DNA of 26,744 nucleotides, taken from Clostridia bacterium. Its GTDB lineage: Bacteria > Bacillota > Clostridia > Christensenellales > Borkfalkiaceae. This document shows positions 14,879 through 23,636 of the stretch, in pieces. The translations under genes were made by a program, and so were the position numbers. Where the stretch lies: contig CAAFZH010000042.1 in assembly GCA_900767495.1 (NCBI GenBank), positions 1 through 26,744 of the forward strand, written 5' to 3'. The notes beneath the pieces were generated by a model that made no database searches, was not told where the DNA came from, and saw nothing but the letters and a program-made list of their open reading frames with translations. Each line of letters starts with the position of its first letter. The first letter of the stretch is position 1.

Positions 14879-17264
14879 GGAATATACCCAGCGCCGCAAT
14901 TGGTTTGCCTTTGGTCGTTCTGCTTTCAACCACGAGTTGACCCGAATCGGCGTAAAGCACGTTGCCGTCGGAATCTTCTATCATAAGATAGATTTTTTCG
15001 CCGCGAAGAACGGGAACGGCGAGTTTAAGGCTTTCGTCGCCCACGTCGGCTATCCTGACGCCCTTACGGTTTCTTGGCAACTTGGTTACGAGCGAAAGAT
15101 ATACTTTTTTGAAAGTACCGGACTCCGTCGCGACTACGAGTTCGTAGTCTTTTTCCTTTTCGATTTGCGTAACCGAGATAACCTCGTCGCCCTCGTAAAG
15201 GTCCACGCCCGCTATACCGCCCGAAACGCGTTTATATTCGCTGAAAGTATCCTCGCAATGAAGTCCCATACCCGTTTTTGTCGCAAAGAAGAAGTTTGCG
15301 TCGGGCAATTCCTGCTGAACGGACAACACCTCGTCGCCGTCTTTGAGTTTCATTGCTACGAAAGAACTCTTCGCAACGGCGTACTCGCTCCACGGCGTAA
15401 GTTTTACCGCGCCTTGCTTGGTGAAGAAATACAACCTGCCCGCGGGGACTTCCAGATCCTTTATTGCGTACAGCGCGACGGGGTATTCTTTGGAAAGAAT
15501 CTGCTTATCGAGCGTATCGAATTTTACGCCGCCGCCCGAGCCGCTCGCCTCGGGGATTTTTTCGCAGTCTATGCGATAGCAGTTGCCGAGGTTTGTGAAC
15601 GCGTAAATAAGGTGATCGTCGGTTGCCTCGGTATAACTTCGCATAAATTCGGATTTTTTAGGCGTTAAACTTGCCGCCGTGCGTTTGAACGACGAAAGTT
15701 TTACTTTACGCACGAGTCCGTTATAATTTATGCCGACTACGTAATTTTCGAGTTTTCTGTTCTCTGCCTTTGCAATGAAAGATATATCTTCCTCTACCGA
15801 AACTATCTCGGACTTTCTCTCGTCGCGATACTTCTTTTTTATAACGAGAATTTCCTTTTTAACCACGTCTTTCTGCAATTTTTTGCTGTCGACTATGGCT
15901 TGAAGTTCGGCTATGAGTTTTTTAAGTTGAGCGAGTTCCTCTTTAAGGTTGTCCACTTCCAGACGGGTAAGACGGGCAAGTCTTAAATCGAGAATGGCTT
16001 GCGCCTGCTTATCCGAAAGGTCGAACGCCTCGCGCAAATTCTGCTTTGCGGTGGGGGTATCGGGCGAAGTCTTGATTATTTTTATGACTTTGTCGATATT
16101 GGTTACCGCTATTATAAGACCTTCTAAAATATGCGCGCGTTCTTTCGCCTTGTTGAGATCGTATTTAGTACGGCGTAAAACTACGTTTATCTGATAGTCT
16201 ACGTAGTAGGATATTATATCCAGAAGCCCCATAAGGCGGGGTTTTCCGCCCGCTATGGCAACCATGTTTATACCGAAAGAACACTGCAACTGCGTGTACT
16301 TTAACAGGTATTTTATTATCGGGTCGGGGTCTACGTCCTTTTTGAGTTTTATAACCGCGCGCATACCCGATCTGTCCGACTCGTCGGCTATCGAGGCAAT
16401 ACCCGCAAGCGCGTCTTTGTCGGTTTCCTGTAAATCGGCAATTTTCTTTAAAAGTTGCGCTTTGTTTACCTGATAGGGTATTTCGGTTATAACTATGCTC
16501 TTTTTGCCGTTTTCGGCGTCCTCTACGTTTATGCGGGCGCGCAGTTGAATTTTGCCCTTGCCCGTTTCGTAAGCGGCCTTAAGTTCGTCGCCCGCGATTA
16601 TATAACCGCCCGTGGGGAAGTCCGGTCCCTTGATTATCTTCATCATGTCGTCGAGTTTAATCTTGGGATTATCGAGATACGCGACTACGCCGTCGATAAC
16701 TTCGGCTAAATTATGCGTGGGAATGTTGGTTGCAAGACCTACGGCTATACCCGTCGCGCCGTTTACGAGGAGATTGGGGAATCTCGCGGGAAGCGTATCG
16801 GGTTCTTTTAAAGAGTCGTCGAAGTTGAGCGACCAGTTTACCGTGTCTTTGTCAATACCCTCTATAAGTTCGAGCGCAAGAGGCTGAAGTTTGACTTCGG
16901 TATACCTCATTGCCGCCGCTCCGTCGCCGTCCACCGAACCGAAGTTGCCGTGTCCGTCGATAAGCGTCATACGCATATTGAACGGCTGCGCAAGCCTTAC
17001 CATTGCGTCGTAAACCGAAGTGTCGCCGTGGGGGTGGTATTTCGCAAGGCAGTCGCCGACCACCCTCGCGCTCTTTTTATATCCCTTGTCGGGAAGTATG
17101 CCGAGGTCGTACATAGAATAAAGTATTCTTCTTTGTACGGGTTTAAGTCCGTCCTCTACGCGCGGCAACGCACGGTCGAGTATAACGTACTCGGCGTAAG
17201 GTATCATAGAATTATGCAGTACGTCCTCCAAAGGACTGGCAATTATATTATTTCTTTCGTCCAT
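14838..17264 (-). CDS. gyrA: Type IIA DNA topoisomerase subunit A (gyrase A / topoisomerase IV A)
   Basis: Breaks and rejoins DNA to let a second duplex through; with the B subunit it controls supercoiling. The 808-residue protein has ALPRVEDGLKPVQRRIL, the quinolone-region YHPHGDTSVYD (Thr 82 and Asp 86 match E. coli Ser83/Asp87) and GDGAAAMRYTE with catalytic Tyr 121. The C-terminal six-blade beta-pinwheel is present, but the GyrA box, normally QRRGGKG-like, reads PRNRKGVR, so wrapping and negative supercoiling may be weak and it could act as a topoisomerase IV. GGAGG precedes the ATG; the B gene ends 13 bases upstream. Two tandem TAA stops end it inside the next gene's frame. Confidence 0.88.
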   Translation of the reverse strand: MDERNNIIASPLEDVLHNSMIPYAEYVILDRALPRVEDGLKPVQRRILYSMYDLGILPDKGYKKSARVVGDCLAKYHPHGDTSVYDAMVRLAQPFNMRMTLIDGHGNFGSVDGDGAAAMRYTEVKLQPLALELIEGIDKDTVNWSLNFDDSLKEPDTLPARFPNLLVNGATGIAVGLATNIPTHNLAEVIDGVVAYLDNPKIKLDDMMKIIKGPDFPTGGYIIAGDELKAAYETGKGKIQLRARINVEDAENGKKSIVITEIPYQVNKAQLLKKIADLQETDKDALAGIASIADESDRSGMRAVIKLKKDVDPDPIIKYLLKYTQLQCSFGINMVAIAGGKPRLMGLLDIISYYVDYQINVVLRRTKYDLNKAKERAHILEGLIIAVTNIDKVIKIIKTSPDTPTAKQNLREAFDLSDKQAQAILDLRLARLTRLEVDNLKEELAQLKKLIAELQAIVDSKKLQKDVVKKEILVIKKKYRDERKSEIVSVEEDISFIAKAENRKLENYVVGINYNGLVRKVKLSSFKRTAASLTPKKSEFMRSYTEATDDHLIYAFTNLGNCYRIDCEKIPEASGSGGGVKFDTLDKQILSKEYPVALYAIKDLEVPAGRLYFFTKQGAVKLTPWSEYAVAKSSFVAMKLKDGDEVLSVQQELPDANFFFATKTGMGLHCEDTFSEYKRVSGGIAGVDLYEGDEVISVTQIEKEKDYELVVATESGTFKKVYLSLVTKLPRNRKGVRIADVGDESLKLAVPVLRGEKIYLMIEDSDGNVLYADSGQLVVESRTTKGKPIAALGIFRAKGVCSFRLNAK

Positions 17265-17277
17265 TTACCCGTCCTCC

Positions 17278-19239
17278 TTAAACCGATACCTTGTCCATAA
17301 ACGAATCTTCTTTATTGAAGTCCGCATGTTCGGAAATATACGCTTTCCTGCCCTCGATGTCGTCGCCCATAAGCGTGGTGATGAGTTTTTCCGCTTCGGC
17401 GGCGTCCTCTATGGTAACCTGCGTCATTACGCGCTTTTTGGGGTCCATAGTGGTATCCCACAACTGATCGGGATTCATTTCGCCCAGACCTTTATAGCGT
17501 TGAAGTTGATAACCTCTGCCTACTTTGTCTATGGCTTTTTGCAGTTCGTTATCGTCGTAAGCGTAGACGGTAACGTCCTTTTTATACACCTTGTAAAGGG
17601 GCGGCATACCTATATAAACGTGTCCTTCCTGTATAAGTTCTTTCATATAACGGAAAAAGAAAGTTAAAAGTATAGCCCTTATGTGCGCGCCGTCCTGATC
17701 CGCGTCGGAAAGGATAATAACTTTATCGTAATTGAGGTTTTCTATATTGAAATCGTTGCCTATACCCGTGCCGAGCGCGCTTATAATGGTACGGATTTCT
17801 TCGTTTTTAAGCACCTCTTCTATACGCTTTTTTTCGGCGTTCAACGGTTTACCGCGAAGAGGCAATATCGCCTGATGCTGTCTGTCCCTGCCCTGCTTTG
17901 CGCTGCCGCCTGCGGAATCGCCCTCGACTATAAACACCTCGTTGAGTTCGGCTTTTCTGCTCGTACAATCGGCGAGTTTACCTATGAGTTTGGCGGTATC
18001 CGCACCTTTGGTAGCCCTTGCGAGTTCCTTTGCGTGCTTAGCGGCGTTTCTTGCTTTTGCCGCGCCGAGAGCCTTTTTCATCATGGCTTCGAAAATCGAC
18101 TTGTTTTTCTTGTTTTTAACAAGTTTGTCGAATTCTTCCATCGTGGCCGCTTCGACCGCGGTTTTCGCCTCGGGATTGCCGAGTTTGGTCTTGGTCTGAC
18201 CCTCGAATTCCACGCTTTTCATTTTAACCGATAAAAGCGCGGTCATACCCTCGCGGAAGTCCTCGCCTATTAACGGCGCGTCCTTGTCCTTTACGTAATT
18301 GTTGTTTTTGGCGTAGTCGTTAAGCACCTTGGTGAGCGCGGACTTAAAGCCAACCTCGTGAGTGCCGCCCTCGGGCGTAGGAATGTTGTTGACGAACGAA
18401 AACAAACTTTCCGTATAGCCGTCGGTATGCTGAATGGCAAACTCAACGAGTATTCCGTCCTTTTCGGCTTTGCCGTAAACGGGCAGATCGTAGAGTTTGG
18501 TTTTACCTTCGTTGAGATACAAAACGTAATCAATAATACCGCCGTCGTACTTGAAAGTTTTGGAATAAAACTTGTCGTCGTCGCGCAAATCGGTAAGTTT
18601 TATGGATAGACCGCGGTTTAAAAACGCGAGTTCTCTTAACCTTTTGGCAATGGTTTCAAGGTTGAATTCCACCGTTTCGAAAACGCGTTTGTCGGGTTTG
18701 AATCTTACGAGCGTACCCGTTTTATCCGTTTTTACGCCCGTGTTTTTAAGCGGAGCGACGGGATCGCCCGAAATTATCTTCTTTTTAACCGGGTCGTAAT
18801 GACTCGTAAATTCCATAGAATATACGGTCTTGTTGTAGACCTCTACTTTGAGCCATTCGGAAAGAGCGTTGGTAACCGACGCGCCTACGCCGTGCAAGCC
18901 GCCCGAAAAACTGTAGTTTTCGTTATTGAATTTGCCGCCCGCGTGAAGTTGGGTGAATACTACCTGTACGCCCGAAACACCCGCTTGTTTGTGTATATCC
19001 GTGGGGATACCCCTGCCGTTATCTTCTACCGAAACGCTGCCGTCCTTATACAGCACGACCTCGATGTCGTCGGCGAAACCGTTTGCCGCCTCGTCCACGG
19101 CATTGTCAACTATTTCCCATAAGATATGATGCAATCCCCTGGGACCGGTAGAACCGATATACATACCCGGTCTTACCCTTACCGCCTCGAGTCCTTCGAG
19201 GATTTTTATATCTTGCGAATTATAAGTCTTTTCGGACAT
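17278..19239 (-). CDS. gyrB: Type IIA DNA topoisomerase subunit B (gyrase B / topoisomerase IV B)
   Basis: ATPase and TOPRIM subunit. The GHKL motifs are EIVDNAVDEA (42–51, catalytic Glu 42), EDNGRGIP (72–79) and GGLHGVGA (113–120). The TOPRIM domain has VEGDSAGGSAKQGRD (438–452) and SDADQDGAHI (511–520) with the metal-binding Asp residues, and the tail has YKGLGEMNPDQLWDTTMDP. Length 653 fits GyrB/ParE of Firmicutes. The genes are not next to dnaA, dnaN or recF, so this may be a second paralogous pair; the gyrB name is by similarity. AAGGAG precedes the ATG, and a promoter lies at 19284–19312. Confidence 0.9.
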   Translation of the reverse strand: MSEKTYNSQDIKILEGLEAVRVRPGMYIGSTGPRGLHHILWEIVDNAVDEAANGFADDIEVVLYKDGSVSVEDNGRGIPTDIHKQAGVSGVQVVFTQLHAGGKFNNENYSFSGGLHGVGASVTNALSEWLKVEVYNKTVYSMEFTSHYDPVKKKIISGDPVAPLKNTGVKTDKTGTLVRFKPDKRVFETVEFNLETIAKRLRELAFLNRGLSIKLTDLRDDDKFYSKTFKYDGGIIDYVLYLNEGKTKLYDLPVYGKAEKDGILVEFAIQHTDGYTESLFSFVNNIPTPEGGTHEVGFKSALTKVLNDYAKNNNYVKDKDAPLIGEDFREGMTALLSVKMKSVEFEGQTKTKLGNPEAKTAVEAATMEEFDKLVKNKKNKSIFEAMMKKALGAAKARNAAKHAKELARATKGADTAKLIGKLADCTSRKAELNEVFIVEGDSAGGSAKQGRDRQHQAILPLRGKPLNAEKKRIEEVLKNEEIRTIISALGTGIGNDFNIENLNYDKVIILSDADQDGAHIRAILLTFFFRYMKELIQEGHVYIGMPPLYKVYKKDVTVYAYDDNELQKAIDKVGRGYQLQRYKGLGEMNPDQLWDTTMDPKKRVMTQVTIEDAAEAEKLITTLMGDDIEGRKAYISEHADFNKEDSFMDKVSV

Positions 19240-19283
19240 TATTTTCTCCTTAAAGTATATTATAATAAGACTATTACCTATCT

Positions 19284-19312
19284 ATTTTACCATAAACGAA
19301 CTTTTTTTTCAA
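19284..19312 (-). promoter_or_regulatory. Promoter of the topoisomerase operon
   Basis: TTGAAA (19307–19312), 17 bases, TAAAAT (19284–19289) preceded by TGG (extended -10). The predicted leader is about 38 bases and includes an AAGGAG ribosome site. Confidence 0.75.
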
Positions 19313-19390
19313 GTTTTTTTAAATGCATAATATAATGAAATAAAAAACGTAAAGTGAAAAATAATCGTTACGACCGATTTTTCCGCCGCA

Positions 19391-19758
19391 AGCCTTATTT
19401 ATCCCCTATCGTCGGCGTTGCCGACACTTCCCCCGAAGGAGGAAGCAAAAAGTGCGTCATATTGAGCGTAAGCGAAATATCCCACCGAAAAAGTAAGCAG
19501 AACACACTCCGTAGACCTACACCCTCCCGGGAGTTTGCTTCGCTTCGCTCGCAAAGACAGTCAAATTTCCTATGTCATTGCGAGGCACAAAGTGCCGCGG
19601 CAATCCCTTGGAGTAAAGCACGGAGTATATACCGCGTACTTTTTCAGGGGGATCGCCACGCTAACTGCTATTCGGCACTTAACGCTGATGCGTTAAAACT
19701 ATCGTTTTTCGCATTTTTTATCAAAAATGCAAGTCTGACAACGAATAAATACCGTAGC
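19391..19758. repeat. Mosaic of short interspersed repeats (copy set 2)
   Basis: No convincing gene lies here; ORFs are translations of repeat modules. From left: a hairpin module with TTATCCCCTATCGTC (about 19396–19457), inverse to the one at 388–457; an inverted unit of about 106 bp (19455–19560) with CGTCATATTGAGCG at one end, CTCCCGGGAG (19523–19532) inside and GCAAAGACAG at the other end; and a unit from TGTCATTGCGAG (19573) with GGAGTATATACCGCG and GGATCGCCACGC, continuing into a two-hairpin tail (19679–19696 and 19711–19730). The last unit matches the copy at 26557–26744 over nearly its full length. Confidence 0.75.
19679..19730 (+). repeat. Two-hairpin tail of the long repeat unit
   Basis: TTAACGC/GCGTTAA around TGAT (19679–19696), then GCATTTTT/AAAAATGC around TATC (19711–19730). 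The same two hairpins end the copy at 26670–26721, where the loop is TATC instead of TGAT and one pair changes to G·T, so pairing is kept. Confidence 0.6.
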
Positions 19759-19790
19759 AAAAAACGCAGCCTGTAAAAGCCGCGTTTTTA
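19759..19790 (-). terminator. Terminator of the glcK–lysK–pepF operon
   Basis: On the minus strand AAAAACGC pairs with GCGTTTTT (19760–19767 with 19782–19789), extended inward by GGC/GCT with one G·U pair, and is followed by a six-T run. It lies a few bases past the oligoendopeptidase stop. Confidence 0.75.
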
Positions 19791-19793
19791 AGT

Positions 19794-21500
19794 TTAAAAC
19801 TTTTTAATTTGCTCAAGTAAAATATCCTTCGCATAGGACATCGCCTTTTTAACCGCGCCGTTTTCAAACGGAACGGATAAGTTGGCGTAACGCAAAGTCT
19901 CGAGATAACTCTTGCTGCCGCCCACCTTGCAAAGATTGAGATAATCGCGCCATGCGGCGACTTTATCTTCCGCCATCTTCTTTTTGAATTCCATTGCGCC
20001 CATGGTTGTAAGCGTGTAATTTATATAGTAGAACGGATAAAGGAAGATATGGATTTTATGATACCACCAACCGCCGCGGGCAAAAAAGTCCACGTCGTCG
20101 TAATCGCGCCACGGCATATATTTTTGCTCAAGTTTTTTCCATTCCGCGGTACGCTGTTTGGGCGTTAAATCGGGATTGTCGTAAACTATATGCTGATACT
20201 CGTCTACCGCGACTCCGAACGGAACGAAGGTTACGGCGTCCTGCAAATGCGCGAATCTGTACTTATCCGCCTTGTCGCCAAAGAATTTTTCGGCGTAAGG
20301 ATAGGCGAACTGTTCCATACTCATGGAGTGAATTTCGGCAATATCGGTAGGCTCGGAATAATACGCGGTTATAGGTTGCGTTCTTGCCGCCTCGTAACCT
20401 GCAAAAGCGTGTCCGAGTTCGTGAGTTAAAACGTCCACGTCGCCCGTAGTGCCGTTAAAACACGAAAATACGAACGGCGCTTTAAGCGAATCAATGCAAC
20501 ACATGTAGCCCGTAGCCGCCTTGCCGGGTTTATTTTTAAGGTCGAGCAATTCGTGGTCTATCATATAGTCGATAAACTCGCCCGTTTCCTTTGACATATC
20601 GCGGTACATTTCGCGCGCCTTTTCAAGCAGAAAATCGTCGTCGCCCACGGGTACGGCGTTACCATCGCCGAATACGAGATTTTCGTCGTATGCAAGGACT
20701 TTTTCAATGCCTATCCTCTTTGACTGCGCCTTATACAGTTGCTCGCAAAGGGGGACTATTTCACGGCGGACCTGCTCGCGGAAAGCGGCTACGTCGTCGG
20801 CGTTATAGTCCGTCCTGCCCTGTTTCATATAGCCGAGCGGAATATAATTTTCAAAGCCGAGATTTTTGCCCTGCTCGGTACGAATTTTAATAAGTTCGTC
20901 CCATATTTCCTCAAAACGGTTCTCGTTTTTCTCGAAAAACTCCGCGTATTTTTTATACGCCGCCTTTCTTACGTTGCGATCGCCGTCCTCGAAATATTTC
21001 ATTATGCCGTATATATTATTGCTTTTACCGTCGAACTCAATATCCGCGCCCGCAATAATCTTTTCGTACTCGTTGCAAAGTTTTGCCTCGCGCTGAAGGA
21101 GCGGAATATTCTTTTCGCAAAACGCCTTCTTCGTGAGTTCGATATCCGCAAACATCTGTTTGCCGTACTTTTTAATAAAATCATGTTTGAACCTACTTTC
21201 AAGCAATGCGGACGAAAAATCGAGAAAATACGGCTGAACGACGGGCATAACTTCGCTTATATACTCGTTTTCGTTATCGTAAAACTCGTCCCTCGTGTCT
21301 ACGGTATGGCGAATCATTACCAGAGTGCAGGCGTCCGACACGCGGACGCACACGTTCTGATATTCAAAATAAATCTCTTCCGCCGCGGCAAAACTTTTTG
21401 CGTTTTTAAGTTTTTCCGTCAATGCGGAAAGTTCGCTTTTAATCCCCTCGAAATCGGGGCGTTTATACTCGATCCGACTGAATTTAAAATTTTCGTTCAT
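19794..21500 (-). CDS. M3 family oligoendopeptidase
   Basis: Zinc metallopeptidase that degrades short peptides in the cytosol (PepF/thimet-oligopeptidase group). The 568-residue protein has the zinc motif HELGHAFAGYE (His 360, Glu 361, His 364) and the third ligand Glu 389 in DIAEIHSMSMEQ. The length matches the clostridial M3 group of about 560 residues. I used the ATG at 21500; a TTG six bases upstream would add two residues. It starts two bases after the LysRS stop with no visible ribosome site, so translation is probably coupled. It is the last gene of the operon, next to a terminator. Confidence 0.93.
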   Translation of the reverse strand: MNENFKFSRIEYKRPDFEGIKSELSALTEKLKNAKSFAAAEEIYFEYQNVCVRVSDACTLVMIRHTVDTRDEFYDNENEYISEVMPVVQPYFLDFSSALLESRFKHDFIKKYGKQMFADIELTKKAFCEKNIPLLQREAKLCNEYEKIIAGADIEFDGKSNNIYGIMKYFEDGDRNVRKAAYKKYAEFFEKNENRFEEIWDELIKIRTEQGKNLGFENYIPLGYMKQGRTDYNADDVAAFREQVRREIVPLCEQLYKAQSKRIGIEKVLAYDENLVFGDGNAVPVGDDDFLLEKAREMYRDMSKETGEFIDYMIDHELLDLKNKPGKAATGYMCCIDSLKAPFVFSCFNGTTGDVDVLTHELGHAFAGYEAARTQPITAYYSEPTDIAEIHSMSMEQFAYPYAEKFFGDKADKYRFAHLQDAVTFVPFGVAVDEYQHIVYDNPDLTPKQRTAEWKKLEQKYMPWRDYDDVDFFARGGWWYHKIHIFLYPFYYINYTLTTMGAMEFKKKMAEDKVAAWRDYLNLCKVGGSKSYLETLRYANLSVPFENGAVKKAMSYAKDILLEQIKKF

Positions 21501-21502
21501 AA

Positions 21503-23074
21503 TCAAAAAGTCAATAATTTAAGGTATTTATCCTTATCGATAGCCGAAAGGAACAAATACAATCTCGGACCTTTATCGGTGCCGAAAAGCAAGTTATAGA
21601 ATACGGCGAAAAATCTTTGCTGACGAACGGTATTTTCCTTTTTGGTAAGTTCGGGGTTGTTGATTATAGAATAAAGGAATTGTTGAATCTCCTGCTCGCC
21701 TACGCCGTCTTTTTCCGCGATATAGTCCGCGAGAGCCTTAACCGCCGTTTTTTCCTCATCCGAAAGAGTTGCGTAATATTCGGTATTCGCGCTATCCAGA
21801 AGTTTATACATTTTGGAAGGCTGATGTTTGGTTATCCAGTTTTTAACGCGCAAAAGTCTTTCTTCGTCGTATTTTTCAAATTTAACGCCTATTTTGGCGA
21901 GTATTTCTTTTACGGATTGCGGATTAAAATCCACTATAGTCGCAACCGACGCAAGCACGCCGAAAGGCACTTTGGCGGGAGTATCGAGTCCGTTTAACAT
22001 ACTCAACTTATAAACTGCGGTGGTGTATTCGTCCGCCTCGCCGTTTTTAGCCGCCTCGAGTCCTTTGTCGAATTCGCTGTAATGGCGGATTATGGTATCG
22101 TCGAAATTGAACGCGAAACCGTCGGTAGGCGCGTACTTTGCGAAAAGCCATCTTACCATGTCGGGTTCGTAAACCTCGAGAACGGTAGCGGGAGTTATAT
22201 TGTTACCCGTGGACGAGTGCATATCGCCAAGTCCCGCAATGGAAAGCCAGCCGTAGGGTTGAAACTTGGGTGCTTTTACGCCGAAAATTTCTTTTGCGAT
22301 CTCTTTTGCGACAACGAACGAACCCGACGCCGCGGCGTGATCTATTCCGCCCGGTTCGAAGTCTACGCCCTCTACGCCCCAACGCATGGGCCAGTCTATC
22401 TTCCACATAAGTTTTGCATAGTGGTAATCTTTAAGGCTGACCGTTTCGGTCTTTCCGCATACTTTGCACTTGTAAGTAATTTCTTCGGTCTTTTCGTTAT
22501 ACGCGATAACCTGAGTATAATCCTTCATGCAGGTCGAGCAGTAAACGCTTATCGGGTAATAGTTTTCTCTGTCGCCCTCGTCGCTGTCCTGCGTTTTATA
22601 CTTCATGAGTATATCGTAAATCTCCTTGCGGGCGTGCATAGCCTTGATTATACCCTCTACGTATCTGCCCGAAGTATACTCGTCGCCCTGATATCTGAAT
22701 TCTATATCTATGCCCATTTCGGCAAGAGATTTTTCGTATTCTTTTTCGTAATAGCGCGCAAACGACTCGCACTTGCCGTTAGGATCGGGGATTTTACAAT
22801 ACGGCATACCCAGATATTTATCGAAATTCGGGTCTATCGCCGCTATGTTTTTAGGGACTTTCCTTAAACGATCGAAATCGTCCCACGAGAGCATAAGTCT
22901 TGCCTTTTTGCCCCTTGCGCGGAGTGCTTTGACCACAAAATACGGGGTTGCAACGTCCCTGAAATTGCCTATGTGTACCGAGCCCGACGGGCTTGTTCCC
23001 GCCGCGCACAAAAACTCTTCCTTACCCGGATTTTCCGCTATAAGTTCGTCTGCTATTCTCTCTGCCCAATGCAT
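21503..23074 (-). CDS. lysK: Class I lysyl-tRNA synthetase
   Basis: Charges tRNA-Lys with lysine. It is the class I (Rossmann-fold) enzyme, common in archaea and patchy in bacteria, not the class II LysS usual in Bacillota. The 523-residue protein has HIGN (34–37, the HIGH motif) after GTSPSGS, the Zn site CSTC…CKVC (Cys 179, 182, 203, 206), FEPGGIDHAAASGS and a C-terminal helical anticodon-binding region. The position of KMSKS reads DMHSSTGN (284–291): both lysines are missing, which is unusual for an active class I synthetase. One base separates it from the kinase-like gene upstream. Whether a second LysRS exists in the genome cannot be seen. Confidence 0.92.
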   Translation of the reverse strand: MHWAERIADELIAENPGKEEFLCAAGTSPSGSVHIGNFRDVATPYFVVKALRARGKKARLMLSWDDFDRLRKVPKNIAAIDPNFDKYLGMPYCKIPDPNGKCESFARYYEKEYEKSLAEMGIDIEFRYQGDEYTSGRYVEGIIKAMHARKEIYDILMKYKTQDSDEGDRENYYPISVYCSTCMKDYTQVIAYNEKTEEITYKCKVCGKTETVSLKDYHYAKLMWKIDWPMRWGVEGVDFEPGGIDHAAASGSFVVAKEIAKEIFGVKAPKFQPYGWLSIAGLGDMHSSTGNNITPATVLEVYEPDMVRWLFAKYAPTDGFAFNFDDTIIRHYSEFDKGLEAAKNGEADEYTTAVYKLSMLNGLDTPAKVPFGVLASVATIVDFNPQSVKEILAKIGVKFEKYDEERLLRVKNWITKHQPSKMYKLLDSANTEYYATLSDEEKTAVKALADYIAEKDGVGEQEIQQFLYSIINNPELTKKENTVRQQRFFAVFYNLLFGTDKGPRLYLFLSAIDKDKYLKLLTF

Positions 23075-23075
23075 T

Positions 23076-23627
23076 TTATAATCCTCTCTTTTCTTTATAT
23101 CCGTCTATTATCGCCTCGGCGACTTCTTCAACCGACTTGTCCGTGGTGTCCACAACAAGATCGTAATTGTTCATATCCGTTATGTCCACGCCGTAAAAAT
23201 CGGCGTATCTTTTCTTTTCGCGTTCGCGCCGCAAAAGCAGTTTATCCGCCGCCTCTTTCTCGTCGGAATACCTTTCGTCGCTCCTGCCCGCTTTGGCAAC
23301 CCTTTTTGCTGCCTCGTCTATGTCGCATTTAAGATACACGCTGAACGCGCTCGGCACAAAGTGCCACGCCATACGCGAATCGAAAATGAAATTTCCGCAA
23401 AGACTTTCGTAACTCGAAAGCCTTGTATCGAGTATCTTGTCAAACTCGGGGTGAGTTTCCTGATAGCGATTGAATTCACAGGTATCCATACCCATTTCCG
23501 CCGCCATGGAGCGTTGCAATCTGCCTATGGAAACTATTTCCGCGCCGAATTTTTCTTTTAAAATCGCGCCGACCGTACTTTTACCGCTGCCGAGATCGCC
23601 TGCGAGCGATATTTTGAAATAACCCAT
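23076..23627 (-). CDS. Cytidylate kinase-like P-loop protein
   Basis: 183 residues with the P-loop GDLGSGKST (10–18), SIGRLQRSMAAEMGM and SRMAWHFVP, followed by an Arg-rich lid (RSDERYSDEKEAADKLLLRR) typical of (d)CMP-kinase-like and AAA_18 proteins. It most resembles the short cytidylate-kinase-like family, sometimes linked with other functions, rather than classical Cmk (about 220 residues, usually beside the ribosomal S1/IspH genes). The nucleotide substrate is uncertain. AGAGG lies just before the ATG, nine bases after the SGNH stop, and the LysRS gene follows after one base. Confidence 0.83.
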   Translation of the reverse strand: MGYFKISLAGDLGSGKSTVGAILKEKFGAEIVSIGRLQRSMAAEMGMDTCEFNRYQETHPEFDKILDTRLSSYESLCGNFIFDSRMAWHFVPSAFSVYLKCDIDEAAKRVAKAGRSDERYSDEKEAADKLLLRREREKKRYADFYGVDITDMNNYDLVVDTTDKSVEEVAEAIIDGYKEKRGL

Positions 23628-23636
23628 AAAACCTCT

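Noticed and set aside
14784..15668. 294-codon plus-strand frame opposite topoisomerase A
   Set aside because: Antisense shadow of a conserved gene, Phe/Arg-rich and without family features.
19354..19776. A 140-codon plus-strand reading frame across the second repeat set
   Set aside because: It crosses several repeat modules (peptides such as CVILSVSEISHR and CHCEAQSAAAIP) and has no gene-like features.
20739..21599. 286-codon plus-strand frame opposite the oligoendopeptidase
   Set aside because: Shadow frame spanning two conserved genes on the other strand.
23076..23140. T-box leader for lysK
   Set aside because: lysK starts one base after the preceding gene; there is no leader, specifier stem or T-box sequence.
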